From Halobacterium noricense (GTDB lineage: Archaea > Halobacteriota > Halobacteria > Halobacteriales > Halobacteriaceae), in NCBI RefSeq assembly GCF_021233435.1, contig NZ_CP089468.1, positions 1,798,001 to 1,862,000 of the forward strand: a stretch of DNA of 64,000 nt, given 5' to 3'. The position numbers and the translations under genes were made by a program. Positions 9,071-17,283 of this stretch are shown in pieces. The notes below the pieces were generated by a model. That model worked only from the letters and a program-made list of their open reading frames with translations. It was not told where the DNA came from and made no database searches. How positions within the stretch are numbered: position 1 is the stretch's first letter; each line of letters begins with the position of its first letter.

Positions 9071-11122
9071 ATGAGCGACGACCGTCCCCGAATCCTGCTG
9101 GTCGAGGACAACCCCGGAGACGCCCGCTACATCCGCGAACTGCTCGACGACGCCGTCTCGCTGGAAGCGCGCTCGTTCGACGGCGACACGCTCGTGGACC
9201 GTGGCGACACGGAGACGGCGGACCCGCTCGTCCACGAGACGCGCCTCGAAGCCGCCCTCGACCACCTCGACGACGCCGGGGCCGACGTCGTCCTCCTCGA
9301 CCTCGGGCTCCCGGACAGCACAGGCCTGAAAACGCTCACGACGCTGCTCGACCACGAAGGAGGGGTCCCGGTCGTCGTCCTCACCGGGCTCACCGACCGC
9401 GAGGTCGGGAGGGAAGCGCTGCGCCGGGGTGCCGAGGAGTTCCTCGTGAAGGACGAAATCAACCCCGAGTTGCTCGTGCGCTCGATTCACCACGCCATCG
9501 AGCGGCGCGCGCACCGCCGCGAGCAGAAGCGCTACGAGACCCTCATCGAGGAGTCCACGGACGTCAACGCCATCGCGGACCCGGACGGGACGTTTCGGTA
9601 CGTCACGCCATCCGTGGAGTACGTGCTCGGATACGACCCCGACGAGTTGGTCGGCGAGAACGCCTTCGACTACATCCATCCCGACGACCGCGTCGCGGTC
9701 CGCGAGGAGTTCGACCGGCTCACTGGGGACTCCGACTACCGTGCGACCGTCGACTTCCGGTTCCAGTCTGCGGACGGCTCGTGGGTGTTCCTGGACGCGC
9801 GCGGCCGCAACCTCCGCGACGAGCCCACGATAGACGGGTTCGTCGTGTACACCCGTGACGTCACCGAGCAACGCGAGTACGAGCGCCAACTGGAGTCCCA
9901 ACGCGAGCGCCTCGCTGCGCTGAACCAGCTGAACGACGTCGTCCACGGGGTCGCGGGCGCGGTTGTCGACCAGTCCACACGCGAGGAAATCGAGCGCATC
10001 GCCTGCGAGCGCCTCGCGGAGTCGCCGTCCTACGAGTTCGCGTGGGTCGGTGAACCCGACCCCGAAACCCAGGCGGTGAACGTGCGCGCGAGCGCCGGCA
10101 CCGACGGCTACCTCGACGAAGTGTCGCTGTCCGTCGACCCCGACAACTCGGCCAGCGAAGGCCCGACGGGGCGCGCGCTGCGAACCGGCGAGATGCAGAC
10201 CGTCCTCGACGTCCACGACGACCGCAACTACGAGCAGTGGCGCGACGTCGCCGACGACTACGACTTCCAGTCGTCGGCCGCCATCCCGATTCGCTACGAA
10301 GACACCACGTACGGCGTGTTGAACGTGTACGCCGACCGTTCGGACGCGTTCCGCGAGCAGGAGCGGACCGTCGTCGAGCACCTCGGCCACCTCGTCGGGC
10401 ACGCCATCGCGGCCGCCGAGCGCAAGCAGGCGCTGATGAGCGACGCGGTCGTGGAACTGGAGTTCCGGATTCGGGAGATTGCGGACGCGATTGGTGCCGG
10501 TACCGCGCCGGAGATACCGATAGAGCTGGAACGGACGATTTCCGTCGACGAGAACCAGTTCCTCGTCTACGGGACGGTCGCTGCGGACGGAATCAGCGAG
10601 GTCGAACGGCTGGCGGAGACGGTATCGTTCTGGGAGTCGGTCACCGTCGTCGGCGAGGTCGTCGACGGCGTCCGATTCGAACTCCGTCTCTCGGACCCGC
10701 CGCTGATGTCGGAGGTGGCGTCGCTGGGCGGGTCGGTCCGCCGGGTCGTCATCGGCGAGGACCTCCGGATGACCGCCCAGTTCCCGCAGGATACGGACGT
10801 GCGGGAGGTCGTCGACGCGCTCCAGAACGAATACGACTCCGCGGAGGCGGTGGCGCGCCGTCAGGTCACCGAGCGCGACCAGCGACCCGGTCGCCTCGCC
10901 GACGTCTGGTCGGACGCGCTGACGGACCGCCAGCGCACCGTCGTCGAGACCGCGTACTTCTCGGGGTTCTTCGAGTGGCCACGCGCGACCAGTGGTGAGG
11001 AGGTCGCGGAGTCCCTGGATATCTCCGGGCCGACGTTCTCACAGCACCTGCGCGCCGCCGAGCACAAGATATTCGCGCGCCTCGTCGGCGACGACCCCGG
11101 GGATTCGGCGTCGTCGAGCTAG
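9071..11122 (+). CDS. receiver-PAS-GAF-Bat HTH transcriptional regulator
   Basis: A 683-residue protein: receiver (residues 1-150, phospho-Asp in VVLLDLGLP, Lys in EFLVKDE), PAS (about 155-275), GAF (285-455), a Bat-type GAF/HTH-associated domain (460-615) and a C-terminal HTH_10 (LTDRQRTVVETAYFSGFFEW, then SGPTFSQHLRAAEHK). This is the architecture of bacterio-opsin activator homologues. The receiver carries an extra acidic stretch of about 20 residues after its second strand (FDGDTLVDRGDTETADPL). It is the likely transcriptional output of the kinase and receiver encoded just upstream. The targets are unknown. Confidence 0.9.
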   Translation: MSDDRPRILLVEDNPGDARYIRELLDDAVSLEARSFDGDTLVDRGDTETADPLVHETRLEAALDHLDDAGADVVLLDLGLPDSTGLKTLTTLLDHEGGVPVVVLTGLTDREVGREALRRGAEEFLVKDEINPELLVRSIHHAIERRAHRREQKRYETLIEESTDVNAIADPDGTFRYVTPSVEYVLGYDPDELVGENAFDYIHPDDRVAVREEFDRLTGDSDYRATVDFRFQSADGSWVFLDARGRNLRDEPTIDGFVVYTRDVTEQREYERQLESQRERLAALNQLNDVVHGVAGAVVDQSTREEIERIACERLAESPSYEFAWVGEPDPETQAVNVRASAGTDGYLDEVSLSVDPDNSASEGPTGRALRTGEMQTVLDVHDDRNYEQWRDVADDYDFQSSAAIPIRYEDTTYGVLNVYADRSDAFREQERTVVEHLGHLVGHAIAAAERKQALMSDAVVELEFRIREIADAIGAGTAPEIPIELERTISVDENQFLVYGTVAADGISEVERLAETVSFWESVTVVGEVVDGVRFELRLSDPPLMSEVASLGGSVRRVVIGEDLRMTAQFPQDTDVREVVDALQNEYDSAEAVARRQVTERDQRPGRLADVWSDALTDRQRTVVETAYFSGFFEWPRATSGEEVAESLDISGPTFSQHLRAAEHKIFARLVGDDPGDSASSS

Positions 11123-12114
11123 AACTGCTGGAGCGAGAGCGGCACTGACCCCTTCGTGTAGCCGTCCACGGAGCCGTCCGGCCGCACGCGGAAGACGACC
11201 GCGGGCCGGTGGCCGACGTCGGGCTGTTCGCCGCGGACGCGACGCCACTCGTCGTCGGGGAACGACGAGCAGTCCACGAACAGGACGGCACCGCCGCCGT
11301 GGGCTTCCAGTTGGCCGCTGGTCTTCGTCTCCGCGGTCTCCTTGACCGCCCGAATCGGCGTGTTGGCGGCGCGGTCGTTCGTCGGGACCGGCCGCGTCAC
11401 CTCCACGAGGACGCCGTGTTCGCCCTCGCGGTCCGCGCGGAAGTCCAGAGAGTGCCCGGTCGTCACTTCGATTTCGGGCGTGATTTCGTAGCCGGCTTCG
11501 TGGAGCAGCCACGCGGCGTGGAACTCGCTCATCGCGGCGCTCGCGCGGGCCATATCGAGGAACTCGGAGGTGCCGAGTTTGCCCGCCATCACGTGTCGCT
11601 CGTCGTCGAGGACGCCGGTGTCGAGGAACTCCTCGTAGAACGCGAGCGCGTCTTCGGGGTCGGCGTCCGGGAAGCCCGCGGCGTGCTCGCTGAAGAACGC
11701 GCGCGTCGTCTCGCGGCCGTCCTTCGACATGAACACGGGGAGGAAGAACCACGACAGCGTCGGGTACGCCGAGAGCCACGGGTCCTCGTCGTGGAGTTCC
11801 TCGAGGAGTTCCCGCTGGGCCCACTCGGAGACCGCCTCGGGGGCTTCGGCGAACGACTGTTTGTCCGTCCGCCACAGCACTTCCGGCGTCTCGGTGTTGC
11901 CGAGCCACCACCCGCCGTCGTGGTTCCAGCAGAACAGCGCGGTGTCGCCGTTGTCCATGTCGAAGCGCCGCGCATCGTACCCGGCGGGGGGTTTGAACCA
12001 CGGCGTCGAACTCGTCGCGCCGAGGTTGTCGTCGAGGTCCCGGTAGAGCTGGTCGTGGACGCGGTCGGCACTCCACGACGCGTTCGACCGCCGGAACCGC
12101 AACGGTTTCGCCAC
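11119..12114 (-). CDS. DUF5784-type conserved haloarchaeal protein
   Basis: A 331-residue protein reading from a GTG at 12114 (MAKPLRFRRSNASWS). The sequence has a run of aromatic motifs (ALFCWNHDGGWWLGNTETP, PTLSWFFLPVFMSKDGRET). Its C-terminal part (EVTTGHSLDFRA, VLVEVTRPVP) resembles PD-(D/E)xK-like folds with a possible LVEV core. I match it to DUF5784, known only from haloarchaea. No ATG occurs near the conserved N terminus, so GTG is preferred. Function is unknown; a nuclease-like role is only suggested. It converges on the Bat regulator with a four-base overlap. Confidence 0.75.
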   Translation of the reverse strand: MAKPLRFRRSNASWSADRVHDQLYRDLDDNLGATSSTPWFKPPAGYDARRFDMDNGDTALFCWNHDGGWWLGNTETPEVLWRTDKQSFAEAPEAVSEWAQRELLEELHDEDPWLSAYPTLSWFFLPVFMSKDGRETTRAFFSEHAAGFPDADPEDALAFYEEFLDTGVLDDERHVMAGKLGTSEFLDMARASAAMSEFHAAWLLHEAGYEITPEIEVTTGHSLDFRADREGEHGVLVEVTRPVPTNDRAANTPIRAVKETAETKTSGQLEAHGGGAVLFVDCSSFPDDEWRRVRGEQPDVGHRPAVVFRVRPDGSVDGYTKGSVPLSLQQF

Positions 12115-12169
12115 ACGTAGAATTGGTCCGCGGCAGGGATGAGTCTGTCGTCGGCGCGCTGGCCGGTGG

Positions 12170-12409
12170 TTAGACGAGTTCGAGTTCGTCGGGCCGGTAG
12201 GTGACGGCGTCGCGGCCGTAGTCGTCGAAGCGCACGACGATTTGTGGGTCGTCGCTGCCGGGCCGGACGTCGGTGACGACGCCATCGTCGCCGAAGTGCT
12301 GGTGGTGGTCGTAGCCGTGGACCGCGAGCTTCGCCTTGTCCGCTGACTGCCGCGTGACGCGTACTGGTTGCCCCAGCCGCAGGTCTGGATCTGACTTCGA
12401 GCGTGCCAT
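12170..12409 (-). CDS. small conserved protein, SH3/KOW-like
   Basis: A 79-residue protein starting MARSKSDPDLRLGQPVRVTR and rich in short beta-strands: GDDGVVTDVRPG, then QIVVRFDDYG, then VTYRPDELELV. The pattern suggests an SH3 or KOW-like barrel. No family is recognised with certainty. It lies 55 bases upstream of the DUF5784-type gene on the same strand, so the two may be co-transcribed. It is divergent from the DUF2249 gene. Confidence 0.65.
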   Translation of the reverse strand: MARSKSDPDLRLGQPVRVTRQSADKAKLAVHGYDHHQHFGDDGVVTDVRPGSDDPQIVVRFDDYGRDAVTYRPDELELV

Positions 12410-12465
12410 GATAATCCATAACACACCGCTCGTTATGAGTGTTGTGGCGATTTCGCCGGTTCGTG

Positions 12466-12477
12466 CGAATATATTCG
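12466..12477. promoter_or_regulatory. palindromic operator overlapping a TATA box
   Basis: A perfect 12-base palindrome, CGAATATATTCG, has a TATA core at its centre. It lies 42-53 bases ahead of the DUF2249 ATG and about 57 bases ahead of the divergent small gene. Its CGAA-N4-TTCG form recalls the haloarchaeal NarO-type site CGAAC-N4-GTTCG, but here it would block rather than assist TBP. The role is inferred. Confidence 0.4.
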
Positions 12478-12518
12478 GGAGAACACGCTCCCGCCGGGAC
12501 GGCCAACTGTCGACTGCG

Positions 12519-12752
12519 ATGGCAGCGAAAACACTCGATTTGCGGGAGGTACCGCCGCCCGAACGCCACCCCAAGATACACGACGCGTTCGAAGGGTTAG
12601 ACAGCGGCGAAGCGCTCGAACTCGTCAACGACCACGAGCCCAAGCCTCTGTTCTACGAGATGCAGGCGGAAGTCGAGGCCTTCGACGCGGACGCCTACGA
12701 GGTCGAACAGCGCGGCCCCAGCGAGTTCGTCGCGAAACTGCCCAAGGTGTAA
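12519..12752 (+). CDS. DUF2249 domain protein
   Basis: A 77-residue single DUF2249 domain: LDLREVPPPERHPKI, then LDSGEALELVNDHEPKPLFY, and the closing RGPSEFVAKLPK. This is a TusA-like alpha/beta fold often found near nitric-oxide, copper or denitrification genes in haloarchaea. The reaction is unknown; sulfur or metal handling is suggested only by the fold. The ATG at 12519 is the family start. A palindrome over the TATA box upstream may control it. Confidence 0.85.
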   Translation: MAAKTLDLREVPPPERHPKIHDAFEGLDSGEALELVNDHEPKPLFYEMQAEVEAFDADAYEVEQRGPSEFVAKLPKV

Positions 12753-12892
12753 GGTAGGACAGGCTATCTTCTGCGTCGTGCCCACTTCCGCCCGCCGGCG
12801 TCACGCCGGCACTCGCGTTCCCATCACCACTTCGTTCCGACTCGCCTCACCACTTCGGCGCTGCACTCGATGCTGACTGCAGGCACAGCCGG

Positions 12893-13381
12893 TCAATCGT
12901 CGTCTCGCTCCGCGTCGTCCGTACCCGCATCGGCCGGTTTCTCCATCGTGACGCGGTGCGGGGCGTAGCCGCGGCGGTCGTAGAGGCGGCGCGCGGCCTC
13001 GTTGTCCCACAGCGCTTCGACGGCGAGCACGTCCGCGCCCGCGTCGCGCAGTTGGCCCTCCGCGTAGTCGAGGAGCGCCGACCCGACGCCCTCGCCGCGG
13101 ACGTCCGGCAGCACGTAGACGTTGTCTACGACCCCGCGGGTGGCGTCTGTCTCGAAGAATCCCGTCTCGACGTGGAACATCACGAACCCGACGGGCTGGC
13201 CCGCGCTCCGAGCGAGTGCGCAGTCGCCGGTGTGGACGTATTGCGCGACGAGGTCGCGGGCCTGCTCGCGGTTCTCCTCGGCGAGCAAGTGTGAGGCGTG
13301 CGCGCGCTGCTCGCGCGCGAGCGAGACCCACAGCTCCGTGACGGCCGCGACGTCGTCCCTGGTCGCAGCCGCCACGTCCAT
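12893..13381 (-). CDS. GNAT-family N-acetyltransferase
   Basis: A 162-residue GNAT protein. The core strand and acetyl-CoA loop read VVDNVYVLPDVRGEGVGSAL (the R/Q-x-x-G-x-G/A type motif A), followed by AVEALWDNEAARRLYDRRGY (motif B). The acidic tail DAGTDDAERDDD is halophilic in style. The substrate cannot be told. It lies downstream of pgk on the same strand, linked by a short ORF with overlapping stop and start codons. Confidence 0.88.
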   Translation of the reverse strand: MDVAAATRDDVAAVTELWVSLAREQRAHASHLLAEENREQARDLVAQYVHTGDCALARSAGQPVGFVMFHVETGFFETDATRGVVDNVYVLPDVRGEGVGSALLDYAEGQLRDAGADVLAVEALWDNEAARRLYDRRGYAPHRVTMEKPADAGTDDAERDDD

Positions 13382-13452
13382 CAGCGGTCCTCCACGACCG
13401 GCGTCCTCGGGGCCAGTGTCAACGAAGCCGGCGTCAGCCCCGCTACCGTCAT
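13381..13452 (-). other. possible 23-codon coupling ORF between pgk and the GNAT gene
   Basis: The pgk stop overlaps an ATG as ATGA. From it an open frame of 23 codons (MTVAGLTPASLTLAPRTPVV plus three residues) ends in TGATG, which contains the GNAT start. Both junctions are typical of translational coupling. The peptide has no recognisable family and may be chance. Confidence 0.3.
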
Positions 13453-14645
13453 CGTAGCGCCTCCACGGCCGGGAGTGACTCGCCCGTGAGCAGCCGGAGG
13501 GCAGCGCCGCCGCCGGTACTCACGTGCTCGAACCCCGAGAGGCCGAATTGCCGGATGGCCGCGGCCGTGTCGCCGCCGCCGACGATGGTGTACTCCGCCG
13601 CTGTCGCCGCCTCGAAGATGCCGCGCGTGCCGTCCGCGAACGTCTCGTCCTCGAAGACGCCCGCTGGCCCGTTCAGGACCGCTGTCCCTGTCTCTTCGAG
13701 AATGTCGGCGTACGCCGCGACCGTGTCGCTGCCGACGTCCTCGACGGGTTCGCTGCGCGCCGGTGGAAGTTCCTCGACCCCGAGTTCGGCTCGCTCGCCG
13801 TCGCGCTCGACGGCAACGTCCTCGGGCACGTGGATGTGGTTGCCGTACTCGTAGAGGAGGTCGTCCGCGCGCTCGATTTCCGTCTCGTAGCCGCGGTCGT
13901 GGACGAAGTCCGTGCTCGCACGCCCGATGTCCACGCCGGCCGCTGCGAGGAAGACGTTCGCGACGACGCCAGTCACGAGCACGTTCTCTGCGAGGTCGTT
14001 CGCGAGCGCGTGCTCGATGACCGTCACGGAGTCCGGGACCTTCGCGCCGCCGACGACGTACGTCCGCGGCGTCGGCGTCTCCTCGATGGAGCCCAGCACA
14101 TCCAGTTCCGTCGCCATCACGCGGCCCGCGTACGACTCCAGCCGTTCGGGGAACCCGACCAGCGACGGCTGCGAGCGGTGCGCGGCCGCGAACGCGTCGT
14201 TGACGTACGCATCCAGTACGGGCGAGAGCCGCGCGACGAGGAACGTCTCCGCGGCGCGCTCGGCGGAGAACTCCATGTACTCCTCGCTGTAGAAGCGCGT
14301 ATTCTCGAGCAGGACCGCCGTGCCCGCGTCGAGGGCGTCGACGGCGTCCCGCGCGTCCGCGGAGAAGGTCGCGTCGCAGTACGAGACCGGGTTGTCGAGG
14401 AGTTCGTCGAGCCGGTCGGCGTGCGGTTCGAGGCGCTCGAACTCGTCGCCACCCGGCCGCCCCTGGTGGGCGAGAACCGCGACCCGCGCGCCGCGGTCGA
14501 GCAGCTCGTCGAGCGTGTCCACGTGAGCCCGCAGCCGCGCGTCGTCGGCGAGCGTTCCGTCCTCGGCCAGCGGGCTGTTGATGTCGACCCGCACCCCGAC
14601 CGCGGTGTCCGTCGCGTCGAGGTCGTCGAGGGTCCGTATCGCCAT
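13449..14645 (-). CDS. pgk: phosphoglycerate kinase
   Basis: A 398-residue enzyme that converts 1,3-bisphosphoglycerate and ADP to 3-phosphoglycerate and ATP in glycolysis (reverse in gluconeogenesis). The N-terminal substrate site has VRVDINSPLAEDG, the HQGRPG basic loop and LLENTRFYSEEYMEF. The C-terminal nucleotide domain has VVGGAKVPDS, LNGPAGVFE and VGGGDTAAAIRQFG. Length and sequence match archaeal PGKs. The ATG at 14645 directly precedes the conserved first strand (TLDDLDATDTAVGVRVDIN). Confidence 0.96.
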   Translation of the reverse strand: MAIRTLDDLDATDTAVGVRVDINSPLAEDGTLADDARLRAHVDTLDELLDRGARVAVLAHQGRPGGDEFERLEPHADRLDELLDNPVSYCDATFSADARDAVDALDAGTAVLLENTRFYSEEYMEFSAERAAETFLVARLSPVLDAYVNDAFAAAHRSQPSLVGFPERLESYAGRVMATELDVLGSIEETPTPRTYVVGGAKVPDSVTVIEHALANDLAENVLVTGVVANVFLAAAGVDIGRASTDFVHDRGYETEIERADDLLYEYGNHIHVPEDVAVERDGERAELGVEELPPARSEPVEDVGSDTVAAYADILEETGTAVLNGPAGVFEDETFADGTRGIFEAATAAEYTIVGGGDTAAAIRQFGLSGFEHVSTGGGAALRLLTGESLPAVEALR

Positions 14646-14796
14646 GTGGTGGGACCGAGAGAAGCGGCGTGCATAGGCGTTTCTGTCCGCCGCGGCCAAG
14701 CACGCGTCCGAATTCGGGTACGCAGGAACGAGTAAATATGCGGTGTCGTCGCGGGCTCAGGGAGCGGGTCGCGGAGCAGTGTCGGCGGGTCGGGCG

Positions 14797-15342
14797 TCAG
14801 ACCGGCTGGCACTCCGGGCAGAGCAGTTGGCCGTTGACGTCCACGAGTTCGTGGGCGAGTCCGCCACAGCTCTCACAGACGCCCTGTTCGCTGTAACTGT
14901 CGGCGGAGTTGGCTTGCTCGCTGCCGGTCGGCGGGGCCGACGGTGCTGCGGGCGCGCCGCGGAGCTGTTTCTCGACGGTCGGCGCGACGTCGCGCGCTTC
15001 CACGACGCCGTGGACGCCGTCGTCGTCCGCGACCAGGACGCGCGGGTCGCCGGTCCGGCCCATCAGGTCCGCGGCGTCCGCCACGGAGGCGTCCAGCGAC
15101 AGCGATTCGGGCGGGCCGTCCATCACGTCGGCGGCGGCGACTGCGTTCGGGTCGTGACCGTCCAGCAGGAGGTCCATGACGGTCTCGGCGGTGACGACGC
15201 CGACCGGGTCGGTGCCGCGGAGGACGACCGCGCTGGTGGTGTTCTCGGCCCGCATCAGCTCGACTGCGTCGAGAAGTTCGTCGGATTCGCTGACGCCGAC
15301 GAACTCCTGGGAGAGCACGTCCCTGAGCGCTAACTGTGTCAT
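14797..15342 (-). CDS. CBS-domain pair protein with C-terminal zinc ribbon
   Basis: A 181-residue protein with two CBS repeats: about residues 8-60 with VGVVTAETVMDLL, and about 70-118 with HGVVEARDV. A Pro/Ala-rich linker follows, then a C-terminal zinc ribbon (CESCGG and LLCPECQPV). CBS pairs bind adenosine nucleotides or similar ligands. With a zinc ribbon and no enzyme domain it is likely a regulatory protein. The ATG at 15342 lies 15 bases inside a longer frame and begins the conserved MTQLALRDVL. Confidence 0.85.
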   Translation of the reverse strand: MTQLALRDVLSQEFVGVSESDELLDAVELMRAENTTSAVVLRGTDPVGVVTAETVMDLLLDGHDPNAVAAADVMDGPPESLSLDASVADAADLMGRTGDPRVLVADDDGVHGVVEARDVAPTVEKQLRGAPAAPSAPPTGSEQANSADSYSEQGVCESCGGLAHELVDVNGQLLCPECQPV

Positions 15343-15554
15343 GGGAAGACGTAGCACGCAGCCGTGCTAAAAGGTATCCCCAAAACGCGTATGGTGTCCG
15401 GAAGCGAAGGTTCCTGGGGGCGAAACCGAGCGGGTCAACGTTCTCGGTGGGTGTCCGGGCTGCGAAACTTCTGTCGCCACGTGAGGAGTTCCTGCGGCGC
15501 GTGACGGCCGCAAACCGCGGGATTCAACACCGCTGCCTCTCCTGTCGCGTAGTA

Positions 15555-16289
15555 ATGACCATCCCGTCGTTCGCTATCGGTATCGCCGGGGGCACGGGGG
15601 CCGGCAAGACGACGGTAGCGCGCGAGATTACCGACAACGTCGAGGAAGCGGCCACCCTCATTCCGCTGGACAACTACTACAAGGACCTCAGCCACATGGG
15701 TTTCGAGGAGCGCAAGACGGTCAACTACGACCACCCCTCGGCGTTCGAGTGGGACCTCCTCCAGGAGCACCTCGACGCGCTGCTCTCCGGCCAGCCCGTC
15801 GAGATGCCTCAGTACGACTTCACCGAACACCTCCGTAAAGAAGAACGAATCACCGTCGAACCCACTGACGTCATCGTGCTGGAGGGGATCCTGGCGCTCT
15901 ACGACGAGGACGTCAACGACATGCTCGACCTCCACATCTACGTCGAGACCGACGCCGACGTCCGCATTCTCCGCCGCATCGAGCGCGACGTCGTCGACCG
16001 CGGCCGCGACCTCGAAAGCGTGATGGACCAGTACCTCTCGACGGTCAAGCCGATGCACGAGCAGTTCATCGAGCCCACGAAGAAGGACGCCGACATCATC
16101 ATCCCGGAGGGCGCGAACGCGGTCGCGGTCAACCTCCTCGAAGAGAAAGTCCAGGCCGAGAGCTCGGAGATGGCGGAGTGGGCAGTGCGCGGCGACGAGG
16201 AGCGCTACGAGCGCGAGTTCGCGGACAGCGACCCCGACGACGGAGCCGAGGAAGAAGTCGACGCGAACGCAGCCGAGAACTCGAAGTAG
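15555..16289 (+). CDS. udk: uridine kinase
   Basis: A 244-residue nucleoside kinase. The P-loop is GGTGAGKTT (residues 12-20), followed by the substrate segment IPLDNYYKDLSHM and YDHPSAFEWDLL, then VIVLEGILALYDE and the lid arginines RILRRIERDVVDRGRDLESV. It phosphorylates uridine and cytidine in pyrimidine salvage. After about residue 205 an acidic tail (DSDPDDGAEEEVDANAAE) extends beyond the usual family length. The ATG at 15555 sits directly before the conserved first strand; the upstream open frame lacks family sequence. Confidence 0.94.
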   Translation: MTIPSFAIGIAGGTGAGKTTVAREITDNVEEAATLIPLDNYYKDLSHMGFEERKTVNYDHPSAFEWDLLQEHLDALLSGQPVEMPQYDFTEHLRKEERITVEPTDVIVLEGILALYDEDVNDMLDLHIYVETDADVRILRRIERDVVDRGRDLESVMDQYLSTVKPMHEQFIEPTKKDADIIIPEGANAVAVNLLEEKVQAESSEMAEWAVRGDEERYEREFADSDPDDGAEEEVDANAAENSK

Positions 16290-16373
16290 TTCGTAGCTCG
16301 AGAGGCGTGACTGCTCGGTAGTTCTGTCGTCGGTACGTAGGTTCTGTCGTCGGGCGAATCGACTATCGTCGGA

Positions 16374-16700
16374 CTACCGCTCGGGCGGGTGGTAGTCCCA
16401 GACGTTCGCGCGCCGCAGGCCGTCGCCAACTGCCTTGTGGAAGCCGACCTTCGTCTCGAACTCGTCCTCCTCGACGTGTTCGAAGATTTCCGCCACGGAG
16501 AGCACCTTCTCGTGGTTGATGCGAACCGGCCAGTCGCCGAACTCCTCGACGAACGCCGATTTCTCCAACGGGAAGTCGTCCTCTTCGTCGGTCATCTTCG
16601 AGAGGACCGCCATGTCGTAGTTGCGGCCGCCCTCGCTGCCTTTCTCGCCGTCGGGGTCGTGGACCCAGTCCCGGCCCGAGGGGTCTTCCATCTCTGCCAT
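16374..16700 (-). CDS. DUF5785-type conserved haloarchaeal protein
   Basis: A 108-residue soluble acidic protein: DWVHDPDGEKGSEGGRNYDM, then AVLSKMTDEEDDFPL, then INHEKVLSVAEIFEHV and VGFHKAVGDGLRRA. I recognise it as the haloarchaeal family DUF5785, of unknown function. The helical, charged character suggests a small protein-binding or regulatory protein. It lies between udk (convergent) and tRNA-Ser. The ATG at 16700 is preferred over one 27 bases upstream. Confidence 0.75.
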   Translation of the reverse strand: MAEMEDPSGRDWVHDPDGEKGSEGGRNYDMAVLSKMTDEEDDFPLEKSAFVEEFGDWPVRINHEKVLSVAEIFEHVEEDEFETKVGFHKAVGDGLRRANVWDYHPPER

Positions 16701-16793
16701 ACGTACGGCGTTCGCCGCCGGCCCCAAAACCGTTTCTCAATCCGCGCAGGAGATTTCCGGCTCCACGAGCAACGAGGTCGCGTAGAATGTCAG

Positions 16794-16875
16794 CGGTGAG
16801 GCTGGGATTTGAACCCAGGAGGCTGACGCCACCGGTTTTCAAGACCGGCGCAATAGGCCGCTCTGCCACCTCACC
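16794..16875 (-). tRNA. tRNA-Ser(UGA)
   Basis: Read on the minus strand, a 7-bp acceptor stem GGTGAGG/CCTCACC encloses a short D stem, an anticodon stem CCGGT/ACCGG with loop CTTGAAA (anticodon TGA), a class II variable arm (GGC-GTCA-GCC) and a T arm CTGGG/CCCAG with loop TTCAAAT. The discriminator is G and CCA is not encoded, as usual in haloarchaea. The tRNA reads UCA-type serine codons. Confidence 0.95.
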
Positions 16876-16938
16876 ACGCGAGTGACCGTACAGTGAGTGG
16901 ACGGTTGAAACTGTCGTTGTCTGCGCGGCGACGACGCC

Positions 16939-16960
16939 CCGCCCCCGAATTTCGAGTGTT
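16939..16960 (-). repeat. origin recognition box-like repeat L1
   Basis: Read on the minus strand it runs AACACTCGAAATTCGGGGGC followed by GG. It is closest to repeat R1 on the other side of the orc gene (AACATTCGAAAATCGGGG) and is in the opposite orientation to it. Confidence 0.65.
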
Positions 16961-17030
16961 CGACGGCGAGACGGTGGGGAGGTTGGGTGGACGACCTGCT
17001 TGGGGGTGAACGAATCGCGAGGGGAACCCT

Positions 17031-17052
17031 CCCACCCCGTTTTGCAAGTGTT
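17031..17052 (-). repeat. origin recognition box-like repeat L2
   Basis: Read on the minus strand it runs AACACTTGCAAAACGGGG followed by TGGG. Eighteen consecutive bases (ACTTGCAAAACGGGGTGG) are identical to repeat R2, which lies 1.6 kb away in the opposite orientation. Confidence 0.72.
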
Positions 17053-17247
17053 ATACGTAGAAATCGGAGCGGTGATGCCAGCGGTGGACGAATGGCTAGT
17101 TGTACCAACACTGGAATCGGTCGATAGAGCAGCGATTGCGTGTGTTTTGGGGTGGGTTTGCTAGGAGGGGAACGTGGCAGGAACTTCGGGACGGAACGAG
17201 GGAAACAGACCGAACACGCGAAACTGCCGAAACGATAGAACCGAGGG

Positions 17248-17254
17248 TATTATA
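17248..17254 (+). promoter_or_regulatory. TATA box of orc1/cdc6
   Basis: TATTATA ends 29 bases before the ATG at 17284, which points to a leaderless transcript and supports that start codon. It lies between upstream box L2 and the gene, so Orc1 bound at the boxes could affect its own transcription. Confidence 0.6.
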
Positions 17255-17283
17255 GTGGATGAGCAGAAAGCGACTCGCAAGCG

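Noticed and set aside
9171-9240. The extra segment in the receiver of the Bat-type regulator as another hairpin insertion
   Set aside because: The DNA there shows no perfect inverted repeats of the element type, so only a length difference can be claimed.
13381-14703. A 440-codon Arg-rich frame across pgk
   Set aside because: It is on the same strand but in another frame of pgk, and pgk itself has every catalytic motif.
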